The position numbers and the translations under genes are program-made. Below, in pieces: positions 24,901 through 39,900 of a stretch of DNA of 64,000 nt (the stretch's first letter is position 1; every line of letters begins with the position of its first letter). The notes under the pieces were generated by a model, which saw only the letters and a program-made list of their open reading frames with translations, ran no database searches and had not been told where the DNA came from. Location of the stretch: NCBI GenBank assembly GCA_034190875.2, contig CM067358.1:53035730-53099729 (forward strand). Reading direction: 5' to 3'. This stretch comes from Urechis unicinctus. Taxonomy: Eukaryota; Annelida; Polychaeta; Xenopneusta; Urechidae.

Positions 24901-27900
24901 TTGTATCATCTCAACCGAATGGGAAGTCAGTGTGTCTACTTTCCAAAAAAGAAGCTTCATTGACGCAGCCTTTCGCTATGTCATCTATTGGACCAGACAT
25001 AACCTTTTCCTCGACGACTAATTTCAAGTCGTCAAATAATGTTCCAGTTTCATTCCTTTCTATTAATCAACAATCGTCAATATCTACGCCACTCTCTGAT
25101 GCTCTTCTGTATTCTTCCACGCTCGCAACTATCGAGTTGTCTTCCTCTATCCAGTTGCAATCAGCTTCATCTCTATCGTCTGGGTTCATTCCAATGACAA
25201 CTCCGCATTCTATTCCTACATCAGATTCCTCTTCCATACTCATAAATCCTGCATCACAAACCACATATCAAATTATCAATGTTTCTTTTTCACCAATATC
25301 TTCATCAAATGCGGAAATGTATTCAATGCTATCTACTGATTCATTCATTCCCAGTTTGAAGTCAACCCACTATGCACTTTCACCCTTTGCATCCGGGGTG
25401 CTCTCTCAAATTACACCAGATGTACATGAATCCCAACATGAAACACCATCCTCTTCGCCCGTTTCCTCCCCTCCTTTTTCAACCTTATCAACCACACAAA
25501 ATCCATATATCTACGCATCTACCTCACATCCGGTGTTTACCCCATTCTCTCGCCTGTTATCTGACCTATTGGGTTCTTTAACTCACCTTTCAACTCCTCT
25601 GTCATCTTCAGATAAGCTTCGTTCTCAAACATCCCTGTTTTCCATTAGACATTTTTCGTCTTCCATGTTTTCTGCTGTGTCAGCTATAGAGTCGATTGCG
25701 TCACATGACTTATCTTCCATTGCGATTGTATCTTCTCAACCATATTGGAATACACCTTCTTCCTCCATAGAAGAAGATTTTATGACGCCGCCGTCATTTG
25801 CAATGTCATCTCTTCTTCACCCACATACATCATCTTTCTTGTCGGCAAATTTGGAGTCGTCAACTAATGATCAACTTTCATTTCCTTCTATTGATCTGCA
25901 ATCGTCAATGTCCCACCGCTCTCCGATGCTTCTCTCCATTCTTCCATGGTCTCAACCATCACGTTCTCTCCCTCTGTTCAGTTGCAATCCGATTCATCTC
26001 TTCAATCTGGTTACATTGAAATATCAGCTTCGCCTGCTATTCCCACAACAGACTCTCTTTCCATACTCACGAATCCCGAATCCCTTTCTTCATCAAGCAT
26101 TTCGATTCTTTCCTCATCATCAATATCATTATCAAATTCCGACATGCAATCATTTCTATCTACTGATTCATTTCTTCCCAGCTTAAAGTCAAGCCACAGT
26201 TCGCTTTCACCCCTCGCATCTCGGATGTCACCCATGTCCCTGATCGCTCATAAATCCTTACCAGACACTCCATTTTCTTCATCCAGATCTTCTTCTTTGA
26301 CGGTCGTGTCGACAAAACAGATTCCTTCAATCTCAACATCTTCATATATGAATTCATCAGTTGTACAAATTGCTTCAATGTCAGCAGTTACAATACCTCC
26401 AGTATCTACCTCATTCTCTGCTCCCACATCTGGCCAACTCGATTCCTTTACACGACCTTTAGTCTTACCGTCATATTCTTATATGCTTAGTTCTATTAGA
26501 AACCCGTCATTATTGACACCATCTGCTATGCCAGCTATTGACACGTCGGTATTACCTGGTTCAACCTTCACTGAGATTGTATCATCTCAACCGAATGGGA
26601 AGTCAGTGTCTACTTCCATAAAAAAAGATTCATTGACGCAGTCTTTTGCTATGTCATCTATTGGACCAGACATATCCTTTTCCTCGACGACTAATTTCAA
26701 GTCGTCAAATAATGTTCCAGTTTCATTCCTTTCTATTAATCAACAATCGTCAATATCTACGCCGCTCTCTGATGCTCTTCTGTATTCTTCCACGCTCGCA
26801 ACCATCGAGTTATCTTCCTCTATCCAGTTGCAATCAGCTTCATCTCTATCATCTGGGTTCATTCCAATGACAACTCCGCATTCTATTCCTACAACAGACT
26901 CCTCTTCCATACTCATAAATCCTGCATCACAAACCACATATCAAATTTCCAATGTTTCTTTTTCACCAATATCGTCATCAAATGCGGAAATGTATTCAAT
27001 GCTATCTACTGATTCATTCATTCCCAGTTTGAAGTCAACCCACTATGCACTTTCACCCTTTGCATCCGGGGTGCTCTCAATTACACCAGTTGTACATGAA
27101 TCCCAACCTGAAACACCATCCTCCTCGCCCGTTTCCTCCCCTCCTTTTTCAACCTTATCAACCACACAAAATCCATATATCTACGCATCTACCTCACATC
27201 CGGTGTTTACCCCATTCTCTCGCCTGTTATCTGACCTATTGGGTTCTTTAATTGACCTTTCAACTCCTCTGTCATCTTCAGATAAGCTTCGTTCTCAAAC
27301 ATCCCTGTTTTCCATTAGACATTTTTCGTCTTCCAGATTTTCTTCTGTGTCACCTATTGAGTCGACTGCGTCACATGACTTATCTTCCATTGCGATTGTA
27401 TCTTCTCAACCATATTGGAATACACCTTCTTCCTCCATAGAAGAAGATTTAATGACGCCGTCATTTGCAATGTCATCTCTTCTTCACCCAGATACATCAT
27501 CTTTCTTGTCGGCAAATTTGGAGTCGTCAACTAATGATCAACTTTCATTTCCTTCTATTGATCTGCAATCGTCAATGTCCACACCGCTCTCCGATGCTTC
27601 TCTCCATTCTTCCATGGTCTCAACCATCACGTTCTCTCCCTCTGTTCAGTTGCAATCCGATTCATCTCTTCAATCTGGTTACATTGAAATATCAGCTTCG
27701 CCTGCTATTCCCACAACAGACTCTCTTTCCATACTCACGAATCCCTTATCCCTTTCTTCAGCAAGCATTTCGATTCTTTCCTCGTCATCAATATCATTAT
27801 CAAATTCCGACATGCAATCATTTCTATCTACTGATTCATTTCTTCCCAGCTTAAAGTCAGGCCACAATTCGCTTTCACCCCTCGCATCTCGGATGTCACC

Positions 27901-30900
27901 CATGTCCCTGATCGCTCATAAATCCTTACCAGACACTCCATTTTCTTCATCCAGATCTTCTTCTTTGACGGTCGTGTCGACAAAACAGATTCCTTCAATC
28001 TCAACATCTTCGTATATGAATTCATCAGTTGTACAAATTGCTTCAATGTCAGCAGTTACCATACCTCCAGTATCTACCTCATTCTCTGCTCCCACATCTG
28101 GCCAACTCGATTCCTTTACACGACCTTTAGTCTTACCGTCATATTCTTATATGCTTAGTTCTTTTAGAAACCCGTCATTATTGACGTCATCTGCTATGCC
28201 AGCTATTGACACGTCGGTATTACCTGGTTCAACCTTCACTGAGATTGTATCATCTCAACCGAATGGGAAGTCACTGTCTACTTCCAAAAAAGAAGCTTCA
28301 TTGACGCAGCCTTTCGCTATGTCATCTATTGGACCAGACATAACCTTTTCCTCGACGACTAATTTCAAGTCGTCAAATTATGTTCCAGTTTCATTCCTTT
28401 CTATTAATCAACAATCGTCAATATCTACGCCACTCTCTGATGCTCTTCTGTATTCTTCCACGCTCGCAACCATCGAGTTATCTTCCTCTATCCAGTTGCA
28501 ATCAGCTTCATCTCTATCATCTATTTCTCCTTCAGCAGCTATGAAAATCAAAACTTCATTCCAATCAAACATACAATCCAGCGAACTATTTCATACATCA
28601 CTCTTTTCATCCACTCATGTCAACCTTTGGCCTTCAACTGGTAGCAAATCATTATCTGCCACATTTGCACACTCGCCTTCTCAATCATATGGATATAAAC
28701 TGTCTGAAAAAGAACCCTCAGAATCGAATTTTGCAAGGAGAGGTATCCCAGATTCGTCCGACTCAAAAGGTACAAAAAAGTCTATCACATGCAACTTCTT
28801 ATGCATGTTGGGGGGAGCTGAATGCATGATTCATAGATTCCAAAAGTGTATCATTTCCTTCATGTTGTGATTCCAACTACCACCGAATTATTTGAATAGT
28901 GGTACAAATTAATTACCATCTCAACTGTTGTTTTTTCCCCCAGAAACTTCTGAAACTATGTCGGAGACTAATTCAGTGACTTCTATGGAAACTACAAGGT
29001 TGACGCAATTCCATACATCAAGCGATTCACAACCTTGGTTCATGCGTTCAGATTTTGATAACACTCTGGACCCAGAAAGCACATCATTTTACCAAAGACC
29101 AAAATTATCAAAAAGCTCAACTGTTATCAAACGAACAAACTTTTTACGAAGATCGCGTCCTGCTACAATGATGGTNNNNNNNNNNNNNNNNNNNNNNNNN
29201 NNNNNNNNNNNNNNNNNNNNNNNNNNNNNNNNNNNNNNNNNNNNNNNNNNNNNNNNNNNNNNNNNNNNNNNNNNNTTTGTTTCTACAGAAGATCAGGACG
29301 AGCCATCAACTCTAACAGATGTCAATGAATCTACTGTTGCTACGGACACAACACTGGATTCAAGTAGTGCCATGGATGACGTGGACTCAACAGATACATT
29401 GGAAGTCAGTACAGAGTCTAGCACAGAGGGCGAGGCAACAGAATCTGTAGACGTTACTGAAGCAACGTCAATCCCAGCAACTAGTGATCAAGATGACAGT
29501 GTCTCAATGGTAGTTACCGAACATCCGAACCCAACAAGCAGTGACAGTGATGCTATTTCCCCAACCTCAAGCATGGAATCTGCAGTTGATGACAGCAGTG
29601 AGATTGAGTTGCCTGTGTCGTCCATTGCCACAGACGAATCTGTGCAGCCTAGTGAATCACTCAGTGAATCAGTATCGCTGGAAACAGAAAGTAGTGATGT
29701 TGAAATTCCCTGGTAGACTCAGACACCATCACTCAGCAGTGATATGGAGGTCAGTGTATCAGATTCAGTCGCTGAAACTTCAACAGTGATCAGCAACACA
29801 CTTGATAGTGTGGATTCATCGCCAACAACAGAGATACTTATTGAATCTACAAGCCACTTGCTAGATACCATTTCCATGTCAGATCTTGAAACTTCTGATG
29901 TGCCCTCTAGTGAGAGTGAAGATGCCACGTTAGTAATGGCCACGGAATCATCAGTTATAGCCAGCAGCATCGAAGGTGATATTGATTCAACAATGGTAAT
30001 TGTAACTCCCGAAGAATCCAGCGGTATCATTGCGTCCACAGAGAGCTTTGTTTCTACAGAAGATCAGGACGAGCCATCAACTCTAACAGATGTCAATGAA
30101 TCTACTGTTGCTACGGACACAACACTGGATTCAAGTAGTGCCATGGATGACGTGGACTCAACAGATACATTGGAAGTCAGTACAGAGTCTAGCACAGAGG
30201 GCGAGGCAACAGAATCTGTAGACGTTACTGAAGCAACGTCAATCCCAGCAACTAGTGATCAAGATGACAGTGTCTCAATGGTAGTTACCGAACATCCGAA
30301 CCCAACAGTGACCGAGTGATGACAAGCTCAATGGTATTACCGAACATCCGAACCCAACAAGCAGTGTTGACAGTGATGCTATTTTATTTCCCAACCTCAA
30401 GCATGGAATCTGCAGTTGATGACAGCAGTGAGATTGAGTTGCCTGTGTCGTCCATTGCCACAGACGAATCTGTGCAGCCTAGTGAATCACTCAGTGAATC
30501 AGTATCGCTGGAAACAGAAAGTAGTGATGTTGAAATTCTGGTATCATCCACAGAAACTGACTCTCCCCAGCCGTCATCTGTGGTAGAGGAGACACCATCA
30601 CTCAGCAGTGATATGGAGGTCAGTGTATCAGATTCAGTCGCTGAAACTTCAACAGTGATCAGCAACACACTTGATAGTGTGGATTCATCGCCAACAACAG
30701 AGATACTTATTGAATCTACAAGCCACTTGCTAGATACCATTTCCATGTCAGATCTTGAAACACCTGATGTGCCCTCTAGTGAGAGTGAAGATGCCACGTC
30801 AGTAATGGCCACGGAATCATCAGTTATAGCCAGCAGCATCGAAGGTGATATTGATTCAACAATGGTAATTGTAACTCCCGAAGAATCCAGCGGTTGCGTC

Positions 30901-33900
30901 CAAGAAGCGTGAACAACAGAGAGCTTTGTTTCTACAGAAGATCAGGACGATCCATCAACTCTAACAGATGTCAATGAATCTCATACTGTTGCTACGGACA
31001 TCCACACTGGATTCAAGTAGTGCCATGGATGACGTGAACTCATCAGATACATTGGAAGTCAGTACAGAGTCTAGCACAGAGAGGGCGAGGCAAAGAATCT
31101 GTAGACGTTACTGAAGCAACGTCAAGGCCCAGCAACTAGTGATCAAGATGACAGTGTCTCAATGGTAGTTACCGAACATCCGAACCCAACAAGCAGTGAC
31201 AGTGATGTATTTTCCCAACACTCCCAAGCATGGAATCTGCAGTTGATGACAGCAGTGAGATTGAGTTGCCTGTGTCGTCCATTGCCACAGACAAATCTGT
31301 GCAGCCTAGTGAATCACTCAGTGAATCAGTATCGCTGGAAACCGAAAGTAGTGATGTTGAAATTCTGCTATCATCCTCATCTTTTCCTATCCATGGAGGA
31401 CACAACTCGGGAAGGGATATCCCCCCTGTGACTCATGGAATCTATCCACAGGACCACCCACTCCCTCAGTGAATCATGAAAGAAACTCACTCAGCAGTGA
31501 TATGGAGGTCAGTGTATCAGATTCAGTCGCTGAAACTTCAACAGTGATCAGCAACAACTTGATGATGTGGAGAAGCGCGTCGTCTGTACTTATTGAATCT
31601 ACAAGCCACTTGCTAGATACCATTTCCATGTCAGATTATTGAAACTATTCTGATGAAAAATCAGAAACATTGATTTATTCAATCTCTCTGAATGAAACAA
31701 ATACAGGCTCTTCTCAGATCAACAAAGTGACTCCAGACTATGAACAAAGCCCAACATCCGAAGGGATGACAGCGGTATCATTGCGTCCACAGAGAGCCAT
31801 GAATCTACAGAACAATTACCAATTCTATCCCCAAGTCTCTCGCATATCATCGTGACTACCCCTTTGTATAAAACATTTACAGATTCAGACTCATTTATGT
31901 CGATATATTCCACACCCATGTTAATCCATTCTGTTTTTGTCTCCACTTTAGCAACTCTGTATTCATTGGTAACACATTCAGGGAGCATGGTTGCGTCAGT
32001 CATTCCAACAGGAGCAACAAGCTGGCGACGGTGGGATGTTTTGATCAAAGTGGCCGATACGACAATCCAGACATCATGACAGCTGTCCCATCTACAAAGT
32101 AGTTACCCACATAGAGAAGACGACAGCAGTGCAGATGGTTTTTCCCCAATCTCAGGAAACTATTTCCTATGCAAGCTCAGATGATGGAACAGTCCGTGCT
32201 AAAAGCAAAACCTTGTTAACAGGTTATAGTAGTCCTGGTGAATCTATACTCAAGTCATCTGGAAATACCCCTATGTTGAACTCGCCATAGCGACGTGTCG
32301 ACCAAAAAGGAATCTAATGACACAGGTTTCTAAGACTCTGGCCACTGTGCAGCCTTCCATTGCAAGGACCATAACGGACTCGGTAGTTATAAACACAAAC
32401 CAAAGAATGGTATCTACCCCATTAACTACAAATAGTGAATCATCAAATCATATAGACACAACCTCCATGGTCTTCAAAGATAGGTCGCAAGAATCTGATA
32501 CAAGAATGACGGCACAGAAAACTCTCGAAAGCAGTCAGATCGCTGCCTCTGAATCAGAAGAAATCATGACATCAGACACATTGGACACTGGGCTGGAAAC
32601 TTCCTCGAGACGCCTTAGTGCTAGAACTCCTATACTATCAACGGGAGCTACAGATGCAAGTACGGCCAGATCTGAAATGGAATCATCTTCAGAGAGACAG
32701 AGTTTCATTACATACACCGGTTCATCTAGTGAAGTTGATTCAAGAGTACAAAGAAGCAGTCAACAAAGTGGACCCGATTCCTCAGACATCAGGGATACAT
32801 CGTTGAGTGCAAGTAGTGACGGTGCTCATACGTCGCCAATTACATCCACATATGTCCACTTGCAATCAAGCACCCATATTGATGCTACAAAATCATCAAG
32901 AACTATGAAATCTTCAGAAGTGTCGACCAGTGCGAATGATCAAAGTGATGATATGACGACCCAGACATCTGATATCAAGGCATCCAACGTCGTCTCTTTC
33001 GATGCTAGTTCGCAAGAAAGTAAGCAGACAATACAACAAACATCGTCTGTGTCACAACATTCACCAAGGCCCGTGTCCTCCACATCAGTATCTGGCACGG
33101 AGACCGATAGCATAGTGATTGGTTCCTCTGTTCACTTCACTAGAACACTAATGTCGACCACTGGTAATGCAGAGACACCTATCGTATCTACCACAGGACC
33201 ACCCGACTCCCCCAGTGTGGAAACTGGTGCCACTGTCCAATCTGTAAGTAGCCAACATAGAGAAGAAAGAAGCAGCGGAGTTTCAGATCCAATGACAGCA
33301 CAGAAAACTCCTGAAAGCAGTCAGATTGCTTCCTCTGAATCAGAAGAAATCATGACGTCTGACATATTGGACACTGGGCTGAAAACTTACTCGATGCGCT
33401 TTACTTCTAGAACTCCTATGATATCAACAGGAGCTACAGATGCAAGTCAAACCAGATCTGAAATGGAATCATCTTCAGAGATAGAGAGTGATATTACATA
33501 CACTGGTCCATCAAGTGCAGTTGAATCAAGGGTACAAAGAAGCAGTGAGCAAACGGGACTCGATTCGTCTGATATAAGGGACACATCATTGTATCCACGT
33601 AGTAGCGGTGCTGAAACGTCGCCAATTACAAGCACAGATGTACACGTGCAATCAAGCACCGATATTGATGCTACAGAATCGTCAAGAACTATGCAATCTT
33701 CAAAAGTGGCGACCGGTGGGATTGATCAAAGTGGCGATACGACAATCCAGACATCAGGTACAGCTGTCCCATCTACAAGTAATCCACATAGAGAAGACAG
33801 TAGCAGAGGAATTCGCCAATCTGGGTCTTTCTCTCCAACAGAATCACAGGTTGTTGAAAGCACTGGCGTTGATTCCGGTGAATCGTCTGCTCAAAGTCGC

Positions 33901-36900
33901 TCCATGAAAACGCCATTAAATACAGATGAGACAATCCACAAAACAAGTTACACTGACTGATGTTGAGTCAGCTTCAATGGCAGCATCAAGCACCAATGTG
34001 GTTGACGTTAATCCATCATCGGTAACCCAAACTCCTAGCGAATCCATAAGTAATGTAGACACCATATCCATGGTCATCACAGATAGGTCTCAAGTATCTG
34101 ATACAGACATCAGCAAGTCAATGTCAGATGCAATGACGGTACAGAAAAACCCCTGAAAGCAGTCATATAGCTTCCTCTCAAACAGAAGAAATCATGACAT
34201 CAGACACATTGGACACTGGGCTGGAAACTTCCTCGAGACGCCTTAGTGCTAGAACTCCTATACTATCAACGGGAGCTACAGATGCAAGTACGGCCAGATC
34301 TGAAATGGAATCATCTTCAGAGAGACAGAGTTTCATTCCATACACCGGTTCATCTAGTAGAGTTGATTCAAGAGTACAAAGAAGCAGTCAACAAAGTGGA
34401 CCCGATTCGTCAGACATCAGGGATACATCGTTGAGTGCAAGTAGTGACGGTGCGGAAACATCGACAATTACATCCACAGATGTCCACCTGCAATCAAGCA
34501 CCCATATTGATGCTACAAAATCATCAAGAACTATGAAATCTTCAGAAGTGTCGACCAGTGCGAATGATCAAAGTGATGATATGACGACCCAGACATCTGA
34601 TATCAAGGCATCCAACGTCGTCTCTTTCGATGCTAGTTCGCAAGAAAGTAAGCAGACAATACAACAAACATCGTCTGTGTCACAAGAACATTCACCAAGG
34701 CCCGTGTCCTCCACATCAGTATCTGGCACGGAGACCGATAGCATAGTGATTGGTTCCTCTGTTCACTTCACTAGAACACTAATGTCGACCACTGGTAATG
34801 CAGAGACACCTATCGTATCTACCACAGGACCACCCGACTCCCCCAGTGTGGAAACTGGTGCCACTGTTCAATCTGCAAGTAGCCAACATAGAGAAGACAG
34901 AAGCAGCGGAGTTTCAGATCCAATGACAGCACAGAAAACTCCCGAAAGCAGTCAGATTGCTTCCTCTGAATCAGAAGAAATCATGACGTCTGACATATTG
35001 GACACGGGGCTGAAAACTTACTCGATGCGCTTTACTTCTAGAACTCCTATGATATCAACAGGAGCTACAGATGCAAGTCAAACCAGATCTGAAATGGAAT
35101 CATCTTCAGAGATAGAGAGTGATATTACATACACTGGTCCATCAAGTGCAGTTGAATCAAGGGTACAAAGAAGCAGTGAGCAAACGGGACTCGATTCGTC
35201 TGATATAAGGGACACATCATTGTATCCACGTAGTAGCGGTGCTGAAACGTCGCCAATTACAAGCACAGATGTACACGTGCAATCAAGCACCGATATTGAT
35301 GCTACAGAATCGTCAAGAACTATGCAATCTTCAAAAGTGGCGACCGGTGGGATTGATCAAAGTGGCGATACGACAATCCAGACATCAGGTACAGCTGTCC
35401 CATCTACAAGTAATCCACATAGAGAAGACAGTAGCAGAGGAATTCGCCAATCTGGGTCTTTCTCTCCAACAGAATCACAGGTTGTTGAAAGCACTGGCGT
35501 TGATTCCGGTGAATCGTCTGCTCAAAGTCGCTCCATGAAAACGCCATTAAATACAGATGAGACAATCCACAAAACAAGTTACACGACTGATGTTGAGTCA
35601 GCTTCAATGGCAGCATCAAGCACCAATGTGTGGTTGACGTTAATCCATCATCGGTAACCCAAACTCCTAGCGAATCCATAAGTAATGTAGACACCATATC
35701 CATGGTCATCACAGATAGGTCTCAAGTATCTGATACAGACATCAGCAAGTCAATGTCAGATGCAATGACGGTACAGAAAACCCTGAAAGTAGTCATATAG
35801 CTTCCTCTCAAACAGAAGAAATCATGACATCAGACACATTGGACACTGGGCTGGAAACTTCCTCGAGACGCCTTAGTGCTAGAACTCCTATACTATCAAC
35901 GGGAGCTACAGATGCAAGTACGGCCAGATCTGAAATGGAATCATCTTCAGAGAGACAGAGTTTCATTCCATACACCGGTTCATCTAGTAGAGTTGATTCA
36001 AGAGTACAAAGAAGCAGTCAACAAAGTGGACCCGATTCGTCAGACATCAGGGACACATCGTTGAGTGCAAGTAGTGACGGTGCGGAAACATCGACAATTA
36101 CATCCACAGATGTCCACCTGCAATCAAGCACCCATATTGATGCTACAAAATCATCAAGAACTATGAAATCTTCAGAAGTGTCGACCAGTGCGAATGATCA
36201 AAGTGATGATATGACGACCCAGACATCTGATATCAAGGCATCCAACGTCGTCTCTTTCGATGCTAGTTCGCAAGAAAGTAAGCAGACAATACAACAAACA
36301 TCGTCTGTGTCACAACATTCACCAGTATCTGGCACGGAGACCGATAGCATAGTGATTGGTTCCTCTGTTCACTTCACTAGAACACTAATGTCGACCACTG
36401 GTAATGCAGAGACACCTATCGTATCTACCACAGGACCACCCGACTCCCCCAGTGTGGAAACTGGTGCCACTGTTCAATCTGCAAGTAGCCAACATAGAGA
36501 AGACAGAAGCAGCGGAGTTTCAGATCCAATGACAGCACAGAAAACTCCCGAAAGCAGTCAGATTGCTTCCTCTGAATCAGAAGAAATCATGACGTCTGAC
36601 ATATTGGAACTGGGGGCTGAAAACTTACTCGATGCGCTTTACTTCTAGAACTCCTATGATATCAACAGGAGTTACAGATGCAAGTCAAACCAGATCTGAA
36701 ATGGAATCATCTTCAGAGATAGAGAGTGATATTACATACACTGGTCCATCAAGTGCAGTTGAATCAAGGGTACAAAGAAGCAGTGAGCAAACGGGACTCG
36801 ATTCGTCTGATATAAGGGACACATCATTGTATCCACGTAGTAGCGGTGCTGAAACGTCGCCAATTACAAGCACAGATGTACACGTGCAATCAAGCACCGA

Positions 36901-39900
36901 TATTGATGCTACAGAATCGTCAAGAACTATGCAATCTTCAAAAGTGGCGACCGGTGGGATTGATCAAAGTGGCGATACGACAATCCAGACATCAGGTACA
37001 GCTGTCCCATCTACAAGTAATCCACATAGAGAAGACAGTAGCAGCGGAATTCGCCAATCTGGGTCTTTCTCTCCAACAGAATCACAGGTTGTTGAAAGCA
37101 CTGGCGTTGATTCCGGTGAATCGTCTGCTCAAAGTCGCTCCATGAAACGCCATTAAATACAGATGAGACAATCCACAAAACAAGTTACACGACTGATGTT
37201 GAGTCAGCTTCAATGGCAGCATCAAGCACCAATGTGGTTGACGTTAATCCATCATCGGTAACCCAAACTCCTAGCGAATCCATAAGTAATGTAGACACCA
37301 TATCCATGGTCATCACAGATAGGTCTCAAGTATCTGATACAGACATCAGCAAGTCAATGTCAGATGCAATGACGGTACAGAAAACCCCTGAAAGCAGTCA
37401 TATAGCTTCCTCTCAAATCAGAAGAAATCATGACATCAGACACATCGGACACTGGGCTCGAAACTCCTCGAGACGCCTTAGTGCTAGAACTCCTATACTA
37501 TCAACGGGAGCTACAGATGCAAGTACGGCCAGATCTGAAATGGAATCATCTTCAGAGAGACAGAGTTTCATTCCATACACCGGTTCATCTAGTAGAGTTG
37601 ATTCAAGAGTACAAAGAAGCAGTCAACAAAGTGGACCCGATTCGTCAGACATCAGGGACACATCGTTGAGTGCAAGTAGTGACGGTGCGGAAACATCGAC
37701 AATTACATCCACAGATGTCCACCTGCAATCAAGCACCCATATTGATGCTACAAAATCATCAAGAACTATGAAATCTTCAGAAGTGTCGACCAGTGCGAAT
37801 GATCAAAGTGATGATATGACGACCCAGACATCTGATATCAAGGCATCCAACGTCGTCTCTTTCGATGCTAGTTCGCAAGAAAGTAAGCAGACAATACAAC
37901 AAACATCGTCTGTGTCACAAGTCACCAAGGCCCGTGTCCTCCACATCAGTATCTGGCACGGAGACCGATAGCATAGTGATTGGTTCCTCTGTTCACTTCA
38001 CTAGAACACTAATGTCGACCACTGGTAATGCAGAGACACCTATCGTATCTACCACAGGACCACCCGACTCCCCCAGTGTGGAAACTGGTGCCACTGTTCA
38101 ATCTGCAAGTAGCCAACATAGAGAAGACAGAAGCAGCGGAGTTTCAGATCCAATGACAGCACAGAAAACTCCCGAAAGCAGTCAGATTGCTTCCTCTGAA
38201 TCAGAAGAAATCATGACGTCTGACATATTGGACACTGGGCTGAAAACTTACTCGATGCGCTTTACTTCTAGAACTCCTATGATATCAACAGGAGCTACAG
38301 ATGCAAGTCAAACCAGATCTCAAATGGAATCATCTTCAGAGATAGAGAGTGATATTACATACACAGGTCCATCAAGTGCAGTTGAATCAAGGGTACAAAG
38401 AAGCAGTGAGCAAACGGGACTCGATTCGTCTGATATAAGGGACACATCATTGTATCCACGTAGTAGCGGTGCTGAAACGTCGCCAATTACAAGCACAGAT
38501 GTACACGTGCAATCAAGCACCGATATTGATGCTACAGAATCGTCAAGAACTATGCAATCTTCAAAAGTGGCGACCGGTGGGATTGATCAAAGTGGCGATA
38601 CGACAATCCAGACATCAGGTACAGCTGTCCCATCTACAAGTAATCCACATAGAGAAGACAGTAGCAGCGAAATTCGCCAATCTGGGTCTTTCTCTCCAAC
38701 AGAATCACAGGTTGTTGAAAGCACTGGCGTTGATTCCGGTGAATCGTCTGCTCAAAGTCGCTCCATGAAAACGCCATTGAATACAGATGAGACAATCCAC
38801 AAAACAAGTTACACGACTGATGTTGAGTCAGCTTCAATGGCAGCATCAAGCACCAATGTGGTTGACGTTAATCCATCATCATCGTAACCCAAACTCCTAG
38901 CGAATCCATAAGTAATGTAGACACCATATCCATGGTCATCACAGATAGGTCTCAAGTATCTGATACAGACATCAGCAAGTCAATGTCAGATGCAATGACG
39001 GCACAGAAAACCCCTGAAAGCAGTCATATAGCTTCCTCTCAATCAGAAGAAATCATGACGTCAGACACATTGGACACTGGGCTGGAAACTTCCTCGAGAC
39101 GCCTTAGTGCTAGAACTCCTATACTATCAACGGGAGCTACAGATGCAAGTACGGCCAGATCTGAAATGGAATCATCTTCAGAGAGACAGAGTTTCATTCC
39201 ATACACCGGTTCATCTAGTAGAGTTGATTCAAGAGTACAAAGAAGCAGTCAACAAAGTGAACCCGATTCGTCAGACATCAGGGACACATCGTTGAGTGCA
39301 AGTAGTGACGGTGCGGAAACATCGACAATTACATCCACAGATGTCCACCTGCAATCAAGCACCCATATTGATGCTACAAAATCATCAAGAACTATGAAAT
39401 CTTCAGAAGTGTCGACCAGTGCGAATGATCAAAGTGATGATATGACGACCCAGACATCTGATATCAAGGCATCCAACGTCGTCTCTTTCGATGCTAGTTC
39501 GCAAGAAAGTAAGCAGACAATACAACAAACATCGTCTGTGTCACAAGATTCACCAAGGCCCGTGTCCTCCACATCAGTATCTGGCACGGAGACCGATAGC
39601 ATAGTGATTGGTTCCTCTGTTCACTTCACTAGAACACTAATGTCGACCACTGGTAATGCAGAGACACCTATCGTATCTACCACAGGACCACCCGACTCCC
39701 CCAGTGTGGAAACTGGTGCCACTGTTCAATCTGCAAGTAGCCAACATAGAGAAGACAGAAGCAGCGGAGTTTCAGATCCAATGACAGCACAGAAAACTCC
39801 CGAAAGCAGTCAGATTGCTTCCTCTGAATCAGAAGAAATCATGACGTCTGACATATTGGACACGGGGCTGAAAACTTACTCGATGCGCTTTACTTCTAGA

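Noticed and set aside
16224-28046. Repeated minus-strand and off-frame plus-strand open frames throughout array A
   Set aside because: They recur with the 1668-bp period as shadows of the serine-rich coding frame (TCN codons read backwards as acidic residues). No separate start or splice logic.
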